Shown here one piece after another: positions 1 to 8,705 of a DNA stretch of 39,484 nt (position 1 is the stretch's first letter; each line of letters opens with the position of its first letter). The notes under the pieces were generated by a model, which saw nothing but the letters and a program-made list of their open reading frames with translations, had not been told where the DNA came from and ran no database searches. The position numbers were made by a program, and so were the translations under genes. The stretch is from JBJHBP01 sp050485645. Lineage in GTDB: Bacteria > Pseudomonadota > Gammaproteobacteria > Steroidobacterales > Rariloculaceae. Where the stretch lies: positions 1-39,484 of the forward strand of contig JBJHBT010000037.1 in the NCBI GenBank assembly GCA_050485645.1. The letters run 5' to 3'.

Positions 1-65
1 TGCGAAAGTCGTTCCAATCGCTGACGCTCCTTCGCATCCAACTCAATACTGACTGCAACCCGCAT
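1..65 (-). CDS. N-terminus of an IS630-family transposase (runs off the left edge)
   Basis: Reading leftward from an ATG at 65-63 gives a peptide starting MRVAVSIELDAKERQ and continuing RLERLS to the window edge. This matches the usual opening of IS630/Tc1-mariner-type transposases, which begin with a short hydrophobic stretch and a charged helix before the helix-turn-helix. Only 21 codons are visible, so the DDE catalytic domain cannot be checked. The gene lies directly downstream of, and on the same strand as, a receptor gene that breaks off at about position 94, which fits an insertion sequence landing in that receptor. IS630 elements duplicate a TA dinucleotide on insertion; the junction around 93-110 is TA-rich, but the exact terminal repeat cannot be fixed from one end. 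Family call is moderate confidence. Confidence 0.55.
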   Translation of the reverse strand, partial: MRVAVSIELDAKERQRLERLS

Positions 66-93
66 GACACCGTCCGCCTCATTCAACAGGCCC

Positions 94-1404
94 TTATTTT
101 ATATTAATTATGGCGGGGTACACTAGCCAGCGCCCGTAGTCGACGCGGTTTACGGTGGGGTTGCAGGCTTCGCCTACGAACGGCGCCACGGCACTGGTAC
201 CAGCCGTCGTGAAGGTACAGGTGACTTCGTTCGGATTCGCGGGTGACGCATCTGCCGACTGATTGAAGCGTTGCGGCCCGTAGTAGGTCGTCTCGCCGGC
301 AGAGGCGAACTGGGACGAACGGGTATAGATCGTTCCATCCGGATTGAAATGCCATCCCCCGCCGAAAGGGGCGTTGAACGGGCCGGTTGCCACACAGTTC
401 AGCTGGGTAGCACCGTCGAAGCAGTTGCGATCGCTGAACACAGCGTTGATCGCTGCCGCGGAGGGCGCATTCCCGCTCCAGGCCTCCTGCAGCACGTTGA
501 AAGTGCCGGTGGGGCCGCCGGCCGAATAATATGGATCCCATCCGAAGATATAGTTGCCGGAACCCGAGTACGGCGATTCCATCACCTCACGAAGAAAATC
601 CCGCTTCGCCCAGAGCGATGGCTCGCGCTTGCTGTATTCCATCCCGATCATCGAATGGCCGCGTCCGTCACTGAAACCCGCACCGAAGAGAACACCCAGC
701 TGAAACTCTTCGCCGTCGCCGGCGCCATTGACGCCACCACGCACACGCATGTTGATGCCCTCGAAGTTATCGCGGAACCTGATGTTGGTGACGCCGGCCA
801 GGGCGTCCGCGCCGTACACTGCCGAAGCGCCGCCAGTTATGATTTCCATGCCGCCGATGGCGATGGACGGGATGGTGTTGAGGTCCACCGTCATCGACGC
901 GTTCACCGGCATGGCGCGGCCACCGTCGATCAGCGTCAGCGCCCGATTGGCGCCCAGGCCGCGCAGATTCACGTTCGCAGCACCCGGCACTACGATACCG
1001 ATCATGCCGGCGTTATCCGGCAGCAACGACATGTTGAACATGTCTCCCGATCCCCGACCGCCATCAAGAGCGTTCGCGGCTTGCAGGCCCGTCACCGCAC
1101 CGGCACCCATTCCTGCGCCTCCGACCATGAACTGCGGCAGTTCGTTGAGGGCCTGTTCGACCGAGATGAAGGTGTTGTCCTCGAGCATCTGGCGGTCGAT
1201 GGTAAGCAGCGGGCTGTTGACCTCCAGGTCGCGACGGACGATACGCGACCCGGTAACCACCACTTCTTCAACGGTAGTCGACGGCTGCTGCGCGAAGGCC
1301 TGCGGCGCGTGAACGGCCGTGACCGCTGCGCCAAGAACAGCCACCACGGCACAATGCAACACGTTTCTTTTCGGTTGGAATGTCTTGATCATATTGATAT
1401 TCAT
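94..1404 (-). pseudogene. TonB-dependent receptor, truncated after the plug and first barrel strands
   Basis: Outer-membrane receptor of the large TBDR class that imports siderophores, glycans or peptides using TonB energy. The first ~38 residues form a signal peptide ending near AFA-QQ. A TonB-box-like stretch (VEEVVVTGSRI) follows, then a plug domain at about residues 45-215 with the typical NVNLRGLGANRALTLIDGGR and GGASAVYGADALAGVTN motifs, then early barrel strands. The reading frame ends at residue 436, whereas this class usually has 850-1000 residues and ends in an aromatic residue; here it ends in AIINIK inside AT-rich DNA next to a transposase start. The start codon at 1404 has AGGTG about 8 nt upstream. 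Inference: an IS630-like insertion removed the rest of the barrel, and the missing half may lie beyond the left edge. It is divergent from the membrane regulator at 1757, a common pairing for such receptors. Confidence 0.85.
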
Positions 1405-1756
1405 CCGTTTTCACCTGCGTTTGGCGGCCGCTCGTCAAGCTGCCTGGTGGAGAAACCGCCCCCTGTAAAGCATCAGGCACCGCACTGCCCATCCCGGCGC
1501 CTGCCTGATCTGCCTAGCTCCGGTGCCGACCATGCCAGTGCTTTCGTGCGTGAAAGCAAATCGAAAGTCGGCTACTCTTACCCGACGTAAGGCGACAGAA
1601 GTCGGCAGTGCGAGTCGACCGACTGACATGACCCGCGCCGACCTTGCGGTGCCTCCTGCGCAGGAGGCTGATCGACCAAGCCGACTTGGCGGCTGCCAAG
1701 CTATATCGGAGGGGGAGGATCCGGCTTGGTTGCGTTCTGATAGTTTCTGAAAAGAC
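1405..1756. other. Divergent intergenic region between receptor and membrane regulator
   Basis: This 352-bp gap separates the leftward receptor from the rightward regulator and should hold both promoters. I see an 18-bp perfect palindrome (1651-1668) and a smaller inverted repeat, CTTGGC/GCCAAG, at about 1685-1700. Open frames here have no recognisable product and are treated as shadows. Confidence 0.5.
1651..1668. promoter_or_regulatory. 18-bp perfect palindrome, candidate operator
   Basis: The sequence GCCTCCTGCGCAGGAGGC is a perfect palindrome. It sits about 90 bp before the regulator start and 250 bp from the receptor start. A dimeric winged-helix regulator such as the one encoded next door could bind it. 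It has no T-run, so a terminator is less likely. Function is inferred from position only. Confidence 0.4.
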
Positions 1757-3943
1757 ATGAACGACCATGAGTCGGGCCGCGCGAAGCCACGCAAGCCCGC
1801 ATGGCTTCACGGGAAATTATCGATGAGCGAGAAGCATCGGACAGGGGGGACGGTCAGCGAGCAGGGAAGCTTTGTATCGGGCCATGTACCCGAGAACTAC
1901 CGCTTTGCCGGTTTCCACCTCGACGCAAGGGCCAGAAGGCTCATCGGGCCGGATGGTGCGCCGGTCAATCTCAGCTCCCGCGCGTTCGACACACTGCTGA
2001 TGCTGGTTCGTCATCAAGGCGAGCCGCTGTCTAAGGACTATCTGCTGAAAGCGGTGTGGCCCGGCGTTGTCGTCGAGGAGAACAATCTCAACCAGGCGAT
2101 CTGCTGCCTGCGCAAACTGCTCGGTGACTCAAAGGCCGGGCCCCGCTTCATTCAAACCATTCCGGGACGTGGTTACTGCTTCATTTGTACAGCGACGACA
2201 GGCAATCAGCCGGCAACGCCCCCTGCCGTAGCGCCAGTGCAGGCGCCGGCGCCGGAGCAGGCCGCTTCCGATGTCACTCCCCTTGAAGCAGGCACCGTAC
2301 CGGCGTCGAAGCGGGCGAAGTCCTTCTTGCCGTCCGGCCTACCGGCTTATGCGAGCGCAGCGCTGCTCGTGGCCGCATCGGCACTGGCCCTGACCGCGAT
2401 GTCTGTCCGGAACGGCGGCGAGGACGGAACGCGAGTGTCGATAGGCAACGGAATGGGTGTCGCCAGTCGCACGCGACAGGCGCAGCCTGACACCATTCCC
2501 GATTCGATCGCCGTCATGCCGTTCACAAACCTCAACGCACCATCCGACGATGGTCTGTTCGCCATCGCCCTGCACGACGAGATCATCAATCATCTCAGTC
2601 GGATCCGATCCCTGAAGATCATTTCCCGGGAAAACGTGCTGTCACTCGGCGAGCGGCGGAGCCAGCTGAACGATGTGAAGCGCCTGCTCCGGGTGGAATC
2701 CGTCATCACAGGTACCATCATGTACGTCGGTGACAACGCCCGAATAAACCTCCAGATGCTCGACCTTGCCACCGGCGTCACGATCTGGGCCTCAAACTAC
2801 GAGACCGGCACCAGTAATCTCGACGACATGATCGCCGTTCAAAGCGACATCGCCGTGAACATAGCCCAAGCACTCAGAGCCGAGATCGACGAACAGGAAA
2901 GGCTGGCGATCGGCACGCCAGCGACCGAGTCATTCGAGGCCTACCGCTACTATCTCGCTGCTAAGAGCGCCTACTACTCACAGCAGTTCGAGAAGACCTG
3001 GTACCTGACTCGGCAGGCGGTCAATCTCGATCGCGACTATGTGGATGCTCTGTATCTGCACTCATACGTCAACACCGTCATGATGGCCATTCCCAAGGCC
3101 GGCATGAGTCCGCGGGATCACTTCCTGCGTGCGACGGAGTCAGCGGAGCGGATTATCGAGCTGAGGCCCGACGATCCACGAGGCTACATCCTGCGCACCA
3201 GTGCCCTCGCCAATACCGGCAACTGGGAACGCGTACGCGAGAAGGTGGCCGCTCTCGTCGATCGTGGTGTACCCGAGTCGGAGTTGAAGTTCTATGCGCT
3301 CGTCTTGATGTGTCTGGGTGATTTCGAAGGCGCTCTCGATATTTTCTCGGCCAACCTGCTGACCGAACCAATCAACCTCTACAGCCAGGGCTTTCTGATG
3401 AGCGCCTACGAGCTGACCGGGGATCGCGAACGCTCACGTCGCGAATACGACTTCGGCGAGGAGCTCAACCCCATCTGGTGGGGCGATACCGTCAACCTGT
3501 TCCTCGCTCTGGGGCGGCAAGAACCACTGAAGGATCTCGACGAAACCCGCATTCCCCACGAGATCAAGGATCTGCTCCACCATCTCGATGACCGCGAGCG
3601 GGTCGACGCAAGCCTTGCCACATACCGTGGACGCACACCGAAGATGTCGTCCGAATCTGTTTACTACAGCGCCGTTGCCGCGCACTGGGGCAAACATGAA
3701 CTGGCTGTGGAGTTCATGCGTGAGGGCCTCAACGACGCTTGGCTCAGCTTTCACTGGCTGTGGCTACCCGTTTTCGACGAAACGCGCAGAACCCAGGCAT
3801 TCCGCAACCTGCTGGCCGATTCGGGCATTGTTGACTACTGGCGCCGTCATGGCTGGCCCGACGTCTGTCGGCCTACCAGTGATGAGGACTTCGTCTGCGA
3901 CTGGCAGGCGTATCCCGCGCCGGCTCAGCATCTGGCGCCCTGA
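1757..3943 (+). CDS. CadC-like membrane-anchored winged-helix regulator with TPR sensor domain
   Basis: One-component transcription regulator of the CadC/ToxR type. Residues ~48-145 form an OmpR-type winged helix (opening YRFAGFHLDARARRL, closing GRGYCF). A proline-rich linker follows, then one membrane helix at about residues 194-215. The outer part begins with a TolB-like segment (DSIAVMPFTNL) at ~250-380, then helical TPR-like repeats to the C-terminus with the motif SFEAYRYYLAAKSAYY. The 728-residue length is normal for this architecture. DNA would be bound from the membrane while the TPR domain senses a periplasmic partner. It is divergent from the truncated TBDR, and such pairs often mean that the regulator controls the receptor; that is inference here. 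The start at 1757 has only a weak ribosome site; an in-frame ATG at 1823 is an alternative that keeps all domains. Confidence 0.85.
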   Translation: MNDHESGRAKPRKPAWLHGKLSMSEKHRTGGTVSEQGSFVSGHVPENYRFAGFHLDARARRLIGPDGAPVNLSSRAFDTLLMLVRHQGEPLSKDYLLKAVWPGVVVEENNLNQAICCLRKLLGDSKAGPRFIQTIPGRGYCFICTATTGNQPATPPAVAPVQAPAPEQAASDVTPLEAGTVPASKRAKSFLPSGLPAYASAALLVAASALALTAMSVRNGGEDGTRVSIGNGMGVASRTRQAQPDTIPDSIAVMPFTNLNAPSDDGLFAIALHDEIINHLSRIRSLKIISRENVLSLGERRSQLNDVKRLLRVESVITGTIMYVGDNARINLQMLDLATGVTIWASNYETGTSNLDDMIAVQSDIAVNIAQALRAEIDEQERLAIGTPATESFEAYRYYLAAKSAYYSQQFEKTWYLTRQAVNLDRDYVDALYLHSYVNTVMMAIPKAGMSPRDHFLRATESAERIIELRPDDPRGYILRTSALANTGNWERVREKVAALVDRGVPESELKFYALVLMCLGDFEGALDIFSANLLTEPINLYSQGFLMSAYELTGDRERSRREYDFGEELNPIWWGDTVNLFLALGRQEPLKDLDETRIPHEIKDLLHHLDDRERVDASLATYRGRTPKMSSESVYYSAVAAHWGKHELAVEFMREGLNDAWLSFHWLWLPVFDETRRTQAFRNLLADSGIVDYWRRHGWPDVCRPTSDEDFVCDWQAYPAPAQHLAP

Positions 3944-4379
3944 TAGAGAGCGGATCCCGCAGCGGACTCTGCGCTGGAAGGGCAACAGCCAGCACCTCCG
4001 CATCCCCGACCAGCGTTTCTTCCACGTTCCACCGAGGCAGCACTGATGAAGCCGCACAACGCTGGCACCGCGCTGAAACGGCTGGAGCGGCTAAAGCACC
4101 GCAGCCACGGACGCCGCACCATTGGCGCGTGGCCAAAGATCATGGACGCGGAGTCTTGGTCCGCGTTGGCCGTGCCCATGCAGGCACAGCTCATGGCAGA
4201 CGCGCGCGACGATACGCACGGAGTCGCACCGGCGCAGGAGTCAGAAACCGCCTGGCCACCGTGCGGTCACAACGGAGCCAGCGGCAGCGTGAGGAATTAA
4301 CTGCTCCCGCGTGAAGCCGTACTCAGGGTTGGGCATGGCTCGGTTTCACGAGCGCCGCAGGCCGTGTCGGCCGGTGCCG
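3944..4379. other. Region without a recognisable gene
   Basis: Two overlapping open frames exist here (4046-4300 and 4129-4314, rightward), but neither product resembles a family I know. The 84-residue frame starting at 4046 has GAGG about 8 nt upstream and could be a small basic hypothetical protein. The evidence is too weak to call a gene. Confidence 0.3.
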
Positions 4380-4389
4380 CTACCGGCCG
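4368..4389. repeat. GC-rich hairpin with 8-bp perfect arms
   Basis: CGGCCGGT (4368-4375) and ACCGGCCG (4382-4389) are perfect inverted arms around a 6-nt loop. No T-run follows on either strand. It could be a transcription stop for the leftward remnants at 4380-4857 or a dispersed palindrome; the same octamer pair, in opposite order, forms the hairpin after acs at 14739-14766. Confidence 0.4.
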
Positions 4390-4613
4390 GAACTACCCGG
4401 TAAGCAGGCTCTCTGCCGGCTCCCACCGGCTCGTCTCTTGGCTCGCTCTGCTAGTAAGCGATCGAAGGTACTATTCGCCAAGGCGACGCCAAGATCCTTC
4501 GAATCCGTCTTTAGATCTGAAATCACTTCGGATTTCACATCGTTGGGGAAGTAGTTCGCCCGCCACGCGGAAAAGGAACTGAACTCCTCAGCGCGTTCTG
4601 CTCGTCTACCCAT
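4380..4613 (-). CDS. Small unknown ORF in AT-richer DNA
   Basis: A 77-residue leftward frame starts with an ATG at 4613, just downstream of the truncated Ntn-hydrolase frame. The product begins with charged residues (MGRRAERAEE) and contains a middle section rich in Asp, Ser and Lys. The last third is Arg-rich and looks like a frame running into unrelated DNA. The stretch 4450-4860 is visibly richer in A and T than its surroundings, suggesting a different origin. I do not recognise the product; it may be part of the same foreign fragment or non-coding. Confidence 0.25.
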   Translation of the reverse strand: MGRRAERAEEFSSFSAWRANYFPNDVKSEVISDLKTDSKDLGVALANSTFDRLLAERAKRRAGGSRQRACLPGSSGR

Positions 4614-4632
4614 ACGATCTGCTCTCTAAAGC

Positions 4633-4857
4633 TTAAGACAGCTCTCTAAACTTGGCCCGATAGGTCTTGATTATCGGCTCCCAAGGAACGCCAAGTAGTC
4701 CAGCGTTTCCAAAAATCATTATGCCGACGGGTTCTGTCTTCGATAGGGCAAATACCTTGAGAGCTGAGTTGTAGATCTTCCGGTTACCGATGGTGACAGC
4801 ACTGTCAGCGGCCAGAGCCGCTGCGCTGGAATTAGCTACTACAACTTCCGCAGTCAT
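4633..4857 (-). pseudogene. N-terminal fragment of a proteasome-like Ntn hydrolase
   Basis: The 74-residue frame opens MTAEVVVANSSAAALAADS and continues VTIGNRKIYNSALKVFALS. Taking Thr2 as the mature N-terminal residue, Asp18 and Lys34 fall exactly at positions 17 and 33, the spacing of the Thr1-Asp17-Lys33 catalytic set of proteasome beta subunits and HslV. The AADSAVT motif matches the HslV-like beta hairpin. Proteasome-type subunits have about 170-250 residues, so at least 100 residues are missing; the frame stops just after the PWEPIIKTYRAKF segment. A 10-bp direct repeat, GCTCTCTAAA, at 4621-4630 and 4641-4650 lies on the break point, which suggests a deletion or excision scar. I recall similar N-termini in uncharacterised bacterial proteins, but the Ntn assignment rests on motif spacing only. 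Confidence 0.55.
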
Positions 4858-5036
4858 GCCGCCAGCGTTGTCGTCAATACATCACTCCGGCACAAGAGAG
4901 TCTAGCGCTCAGCAAGACGCGGTTCACACAACGGGCGGGGCCAAAGACTTACAGCAACCCGGTTGACGCCGCCTCAAACGTCACTGTAAGTGGCGCTCAG
5001 CTTGCGGTTTGGCAATTTGCTAACTGACTGTTTAAA

Positions 5037-5112
<76 letters not shown>

Positions 5113-5283
5113 ATTGGCGAGGGGCGCTTGAGGCGACGTATTAGACCGGCACGCTCCCGGGCCGTCAAGGAGTGGATTGGCGGACGGCGTGTTTTGACAC
5201 TGTCACGAACGGCCGCTAGGCTCGAAATCAAGTCATCTTCGCGTTTGAACCACAGGATCGAGCCACAGGGAGTGTCTGCGCGC

Positions 5284-6621
5284 ATGGCCACAGCAGCGGC
5301 TGAGAACCCGTCCGCGCTTCCTTTCGAAGCGCTGCCAGAAAAGTACCGCCGGATCCGCGCGACCACGCTTGCGCTGATGGCGCCTCTGCATCCGGAGGAT
5401 CAGGTGGTACAGACCATCGCCGAAGTCAGCCCCACCAAGTGGCACGCGGCGCACGTCTCCTGGTTTTTCGAGCAGTTCTGCCTGGCTGATCACCTGCCCG
5501 GCTACCGGCGGTTCGATGAGCGCTTCCATCACCTGTTCAATTCGTACTACTACACCGTCGGATCCATGCACCGGCGGGCCGAACGCGGGCTGCTCAGCCG
5601 GCCGGCAGTGGCCGAGGTGTTTGCCTATCGGTCGCATGTGGATAACGCCATGGAAACGCTCATCGCCGAGCGTGGCGGCGAATCCGATGTGTCGTTCCTG
5701 GTCACGCTGGGACTGCACCACGAGCAGCAACATCAGGAACTGCTGTTGACCGACATCAAGCACGTGCTGTCAGTCAATCCGCTCGACTGTGCGTACCGAG
5801 ACGATCTGGCAGTACCGCCAACGAACGATCCGGGGCCCATGCACTTCGTACCCGGGGCCAGCGGCGAACAGCTGATCGGCGCCGAACCGGCCGGGTTCTG
5901 CTTCGACAACGAGACGCCGCGCCACCTGATACTGGTTCCCGAGCACGCCATCGCCAGCCGGCTGGTGACCAATCGTGAGTATCGTCAGTTCATTGATGCC
6001 GGTGGCTATCGCAATCCGGCGCTGTGGTTGTCCGATGGCTGGGCGAAAGTCAACGAAGCGGGCTGGCGGCGGCCACTGTACTGGTCCGAGGATCTCACGC
6101 GTGAGTACACCCTCGCGGGCTGGCGGGACATCGACCCCAACGCGCCGGTGTGCCATGTGAGTTTTTATGAGGCCGATGCGTTCGCCAGCTGGGCAGGAGC
6201 CCGACTGCCCACCGAAGCGGAATGGGAGCTGGCGGCGCGGCAGCAGCCACCGGTCGGCAATCTGCTCGCGAACGGCTACCTGCATCCGGTCGCAGGCGTC
6301 GATCCGGCACCGTCGGGCCTGGCGCCAGGTATCGCGTCGGCCGCGAAAGCGCGTTCAGTACCGCGGCCACCACCCGGCCAGCTGGTTGGTGATGTCTGGG
6401 AGTGGACCTCTTCCGGCTACCAACCCTACCCCGGCTTCAGACCGCTGGCGGGATCGCTGGGCGAGTACAACGGCAAATTCATGTGTAACCAGATGGTCGT
6501 ACGTGGCGGTTCGTGCGTCACGGCCGACGACCATATCCGTGCCAGCTATCGAAGCTTCTTCTACCCCCACGACCGTTGGCAGTTTCTGGGTTTCAGACTG
6601 GCAAGAGACGGCCATGTTTGA
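5284..6621 (+). CDS. egtB: EgtB, hercynine oxygenase of ergothioneine synthesis
   Basis: Non-haem iron enzyme that joins hercynine to the sulfur of cysteine or gamma-glutamylcysteine using O2, giving the sulfoxide precursor of ergothioneine. The first ~170 residues are a DinB-like helical domain carrying candidate iron ligands in KWHAAHVSWFFE (His54/His57) and HHEQQHQE. The rest is a formylglycine-generating-enzyme/sulfatase-modifying fold with the closing motifs VRGGSC and GFRLARD. At 445 residues it has the family length. The open frame extends upstream through the tRNA-Phe gene, so the ATG at 5284, which begins the conserved part, was chosen. Its last 8 nt overlap egtD, so the two are translated together. 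Which thiol donor is used cannot be told from the sequence; no egtA or egtC lies nearby. Confidence 0.93.
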   Translation: MATAAAENPSALPFEALPEKYRRIRATTLALMAPLHPEDQVVQTIAEVSPTKWHAAHVSWFFEQFCLADHLPGYRRFDERFHHLFNSYYYTVGSMHRRAERGLLSRPAVAEVFAYRSHVDNAMETLIAERGGESDVSFLVTLGLHHEQQHQELLLTDIKHVLSVNPLDCAYRDDLAVPPTNDPGPMHFVPGASGEQLIGAEPAGFCFDNETPRHLILVPEHAIASRLVTNREYRQFIDAGGYRNPALWLSDGWAKVNEAGWRRPLYWSEDLTREYTLAGWRDIDPNAPVCHVSFYEADAFASWAGARLPTEAEWELAARQQPPVGNLLANGYLHPVAGVDPAPSGLAPGIASAAKARSVPRPPPGQLVGDVWEWTSSGYQPYPGFRPLAGSLGEYNGKFMCNQMVVRGGSCVTADDHIRASYRSFFYPHDRWQFLGFRLARDGHV

Positions 6622-7591
6622 AGGCGTTCCGGCGCTGGCGGTTGCCAACGAGTCGCCCCCGGATCTGGCCGGTGATGCGGCAGAGGTGCTGGCCGGGCTC
6701 ACGGCCACACATAAGTGCCTGTCGCCCAAGTACTTTTACGACGAGCGCGGATCGCAGCTGTTCGACGAGATCTGCGAACTGCCGGAGTACTACCCCACCC
6801 GCTGCGAGCTGGCCATCATGCGCCGCGAGCTGCCGGCGATCGCCACGCTGATCGGCCCGCAGGCCGCGGTCATAGAATTCGGCGCCGGCTCCAGCCTGAA
6901 GATCCGGCTGCTGCTCGACCACCTGCTCGAACCCAGCGCCTATGTGCCGGTGGACATCTCCGGAGACTACCTGGCCGATCAGGCCGCCGCGCTCGCCGCC
7001 GATTATCCGCATCTGCAGATCCAGCCGGTGCTCGCGGATTTCACGAAACCATTCGATCTGCCGCGCCACGCGATCACGCCATTGCGCAATCTGGTGTTCT
7101 TCCCCGGATCGACGATCGGCAATTTCTCGCGCAGCCAGGCTGGCGAACTGCTCAAGGTGATGCGTCTGGAAGCAGGCGATACCGGTGCGGCATTGATCGG
7201 TGTGGATCTGCGCAAGGACCCGGCGATTCTTCGTGCCGCCTACAACGACAGCCGCGGCGTGACCGCACAGTTCAATCTGAACGTACTGCGCCGCCTGAAC
7301 CGGGAGCTGGGTGCCGACTTCGACCTCGATGCGTTCACGCATGAAGCGGTCTACGATGAAGCCGAGGGTCGGATCGAAATGCGCCTGATCAGCCAACGCG
7401 CACAGACCGTGCGCGTGGCCGGCACGGCGATACCGTTCCGGCGCGACGAGCACATCGTCACAGAACACTCGCACAAGTATTCGCTGGATGAATTCCGCGG
7501 GCTGGCGGCACGCTCGGGGTTCGACACGTCAGGCGTCTGGCTGGACGATCAGCAGCGGTTCAGCGTGCACTATCTCACGCCGACCATCTGA
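6614..7591 (+). CDS. egtD: EgtD, L-histidine N-alpha-methyltransferase
   Basis: SAM-dependent enzyme that trimethylates the alpha-amino group of histidine to hercynine, the first step of ergothioneine synthesis. The 325-residue product has the family length. Near the N-terminus it has LSPKYFYDERGSQLFDEIC and EYYPTR, typical of the EgtD substrate domain. The SAM site is seen in VIEFGAGSSLK, followed by YVPVDIS and the FFPGSTIGNF segment. The ATG at 6614 overlaps the end of egtB by 8 nt; the open frame is longer, but that part is a shadow of egtB. The two-gene egtB-egtD operon is the minimal arrangement; the final C-S lyase (EgtE) step must be provided from elsewhere in the genome. Confidence 0.95.
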   Translation: MFEGVPALAVANESPPDLAGDAAEVLAGLTATHKCLSPKYFYDERGSQLFDEICELPEYYPTRCELAIMRRELPAIATLIGPQAAVIEFGAGSSLKIRLLLDHLLEPSAYVPVDISGDYLADQAAALAADYPHLQIQPVLADFTKPFDLPRHAITPLRNLVFFPGSTIGNFSRSQAGELLKVMRLEAGDTGAALIGVDLRKDPAILRAAYNDSRGVTAQFNLNVLRRLNRELGADFDLDAFTHEAVYDEAEGRIEMRLISQRAQTVRVAGTAIPFRRDEHIVTEHSHKYSLDEFRGLAARSGFDTSGVWLDDQQRFSVHYLTPTI

Positions 7592-7784
7592 GCGCGGAGA
7601 ACGCCGGCATGGGCGCGACGCGGCCGGCGGTTCAGAAACCGCTCCCAGACCCGCTCACGAAAAATGTAAAGATTTCGCTGTCGCCGTGGCAGCGTGGTCC
7701 GGACGCAGTAGAATCATCGCAGCGTCCAACAACAAGCCGTTGGCAACAGAACGGCAGCAACAACCAACGCAGGGGCATTTCAGG

Positions 7785-8705
7785 ATGATCGAACCAGTCC
7801 GAGGTCGGCTGCACCGACTGATCCGCTATTCACTGTTCGTCTTCGTGGTCGGCAGCTGCCCGACGTTCGTCACAGCCCAGCCTCAGCAGGCTGCACCGGC
7901 GCCGGTTCCCGAAGCCGTCAGAATCCCCCGCCCAAGCGATGCGGAGGTGGAACGCGCGCGCCAGGCGCTCTCTCAATGGGTGCGTGGCGCCGATGCCGCC
8001 ACACGCGAATTGCTGGAACGCTATCCGGATCTTATCGATGTCCGGGTACCGCAGCCCAACACCGCCATCGTTCCCAACCTCGCGCAGTTCTTTCGCGCGC
8101 GCCACGAGGAGAATCTGGAGGTGGCGCGCCAGGGCGATATCGAACTGCTGCTGATGGGTGATTCGATCACCGACTTCTGGCGCAATACGGAAGGTGCGTT
8201 CGCCGGCCGTCCCGTGCTGGAGGAGTACTTCGGCCAATGGAAGATCGCGAATTTCGGCATCGCCGGCGACACGACGCAGGGCGTACTGTACCGGCTCCAG
8301 AACGGTGAGGGGCAGGGCTTTCAGCCGCGGGCCGTCATGCTGATGATCGGCACGAACAACACCGGCCGCAATTCGGCAGCCGAGATCGCCGAGGGCATCG
8401 GCGCCGTAGTGCTTCAGCTCAGAACCAGGTTCCCCGAAGCGCCGATCCTGCTGCTGGGCGTGTTTCCACGCGGCGCGGCCAACGATCCGGTGCGCGACAC
8501 CATCGCCGAAATCAACCGACGCATATCGGGCCTGCACGACGGACGCACCGTGCACTACATGGACATCGGCGAACACTTTCTCGATCAGAACGGCAACATT
8601 CCCGTCACAGTCATGAGCGACGCACTGCACCCGTCCACCGAGGGCTACCGTATCTGGGCACGCGCGGTGCAGGCACCGCTCACCCGACTGATGGCTGCCG
8701 ACTGA
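7785..8705 (+). CDS. Secreted SGNH/GDSL hydrolase
   Basis: Esterase or acetylhydrolase of the SGNH superfamily, 306 residues, with an N-terminal signal segment (hydrophobic residues ~11-30, ending near VTAQ). Block I is LLMGDSITDFW with the nucleophile Ser. The block II Gly lies in NFGIAGDTTQG, block III in MIGTNNTG, and block V is DALHPSTEGY with the catalytic Asp and His. This set resembles the platelet-activating-factor acetylhydrolase-like group often attached to carbohydrate utilisation. The ATG at 7785 puts the signal peptide at the N-terminus; the longer frame upstream overlaps egtD and is a shadow. The stop codon overlaps the start of the next esterase gene by one base, so the two genes form an operon and probably act on the same exported substrate. 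Confidence 0.88.
   Translation: MIEPVRGRLHRLIRYSLFVFVVGSCPTFVTAQPQQAAPAPVPEAVRIPRPSDAEVERARQALSQWVRGADAATRELLERYPDLIDVRVPQPNTAIVPNLAQFFRARHEENLEVARQGDIELLLMGDSITDFWRNTEGAFAGRPVLEEYFGQWKIANFGIAGDTTQGVLYRLQNGEGQGFQPRAVMLMIGTNNTGRNSAAEIAEGIGAVVLQLRTRFPEAPILLLGVFPRGAANDPVRDTIAEINRRISGLHDGRTVHYMDIGEHFLDQNGNIPVTVMSDALHPSTEGYRIWARAVQAPLTRLMAAD

Noticed and set aside
271..1590. 439-residue forward frame opposite the truncated receptor
   Set aside because: Antisense shadow of a GC-rich gene; no domain, biased to Arg/His, and crosses the divergent promoter region.
4046..4300. 84-residue small protein
   Set aside because: Weak ribosome site, no family, and an overlapping frame of similar length; kept only as a note on the region.
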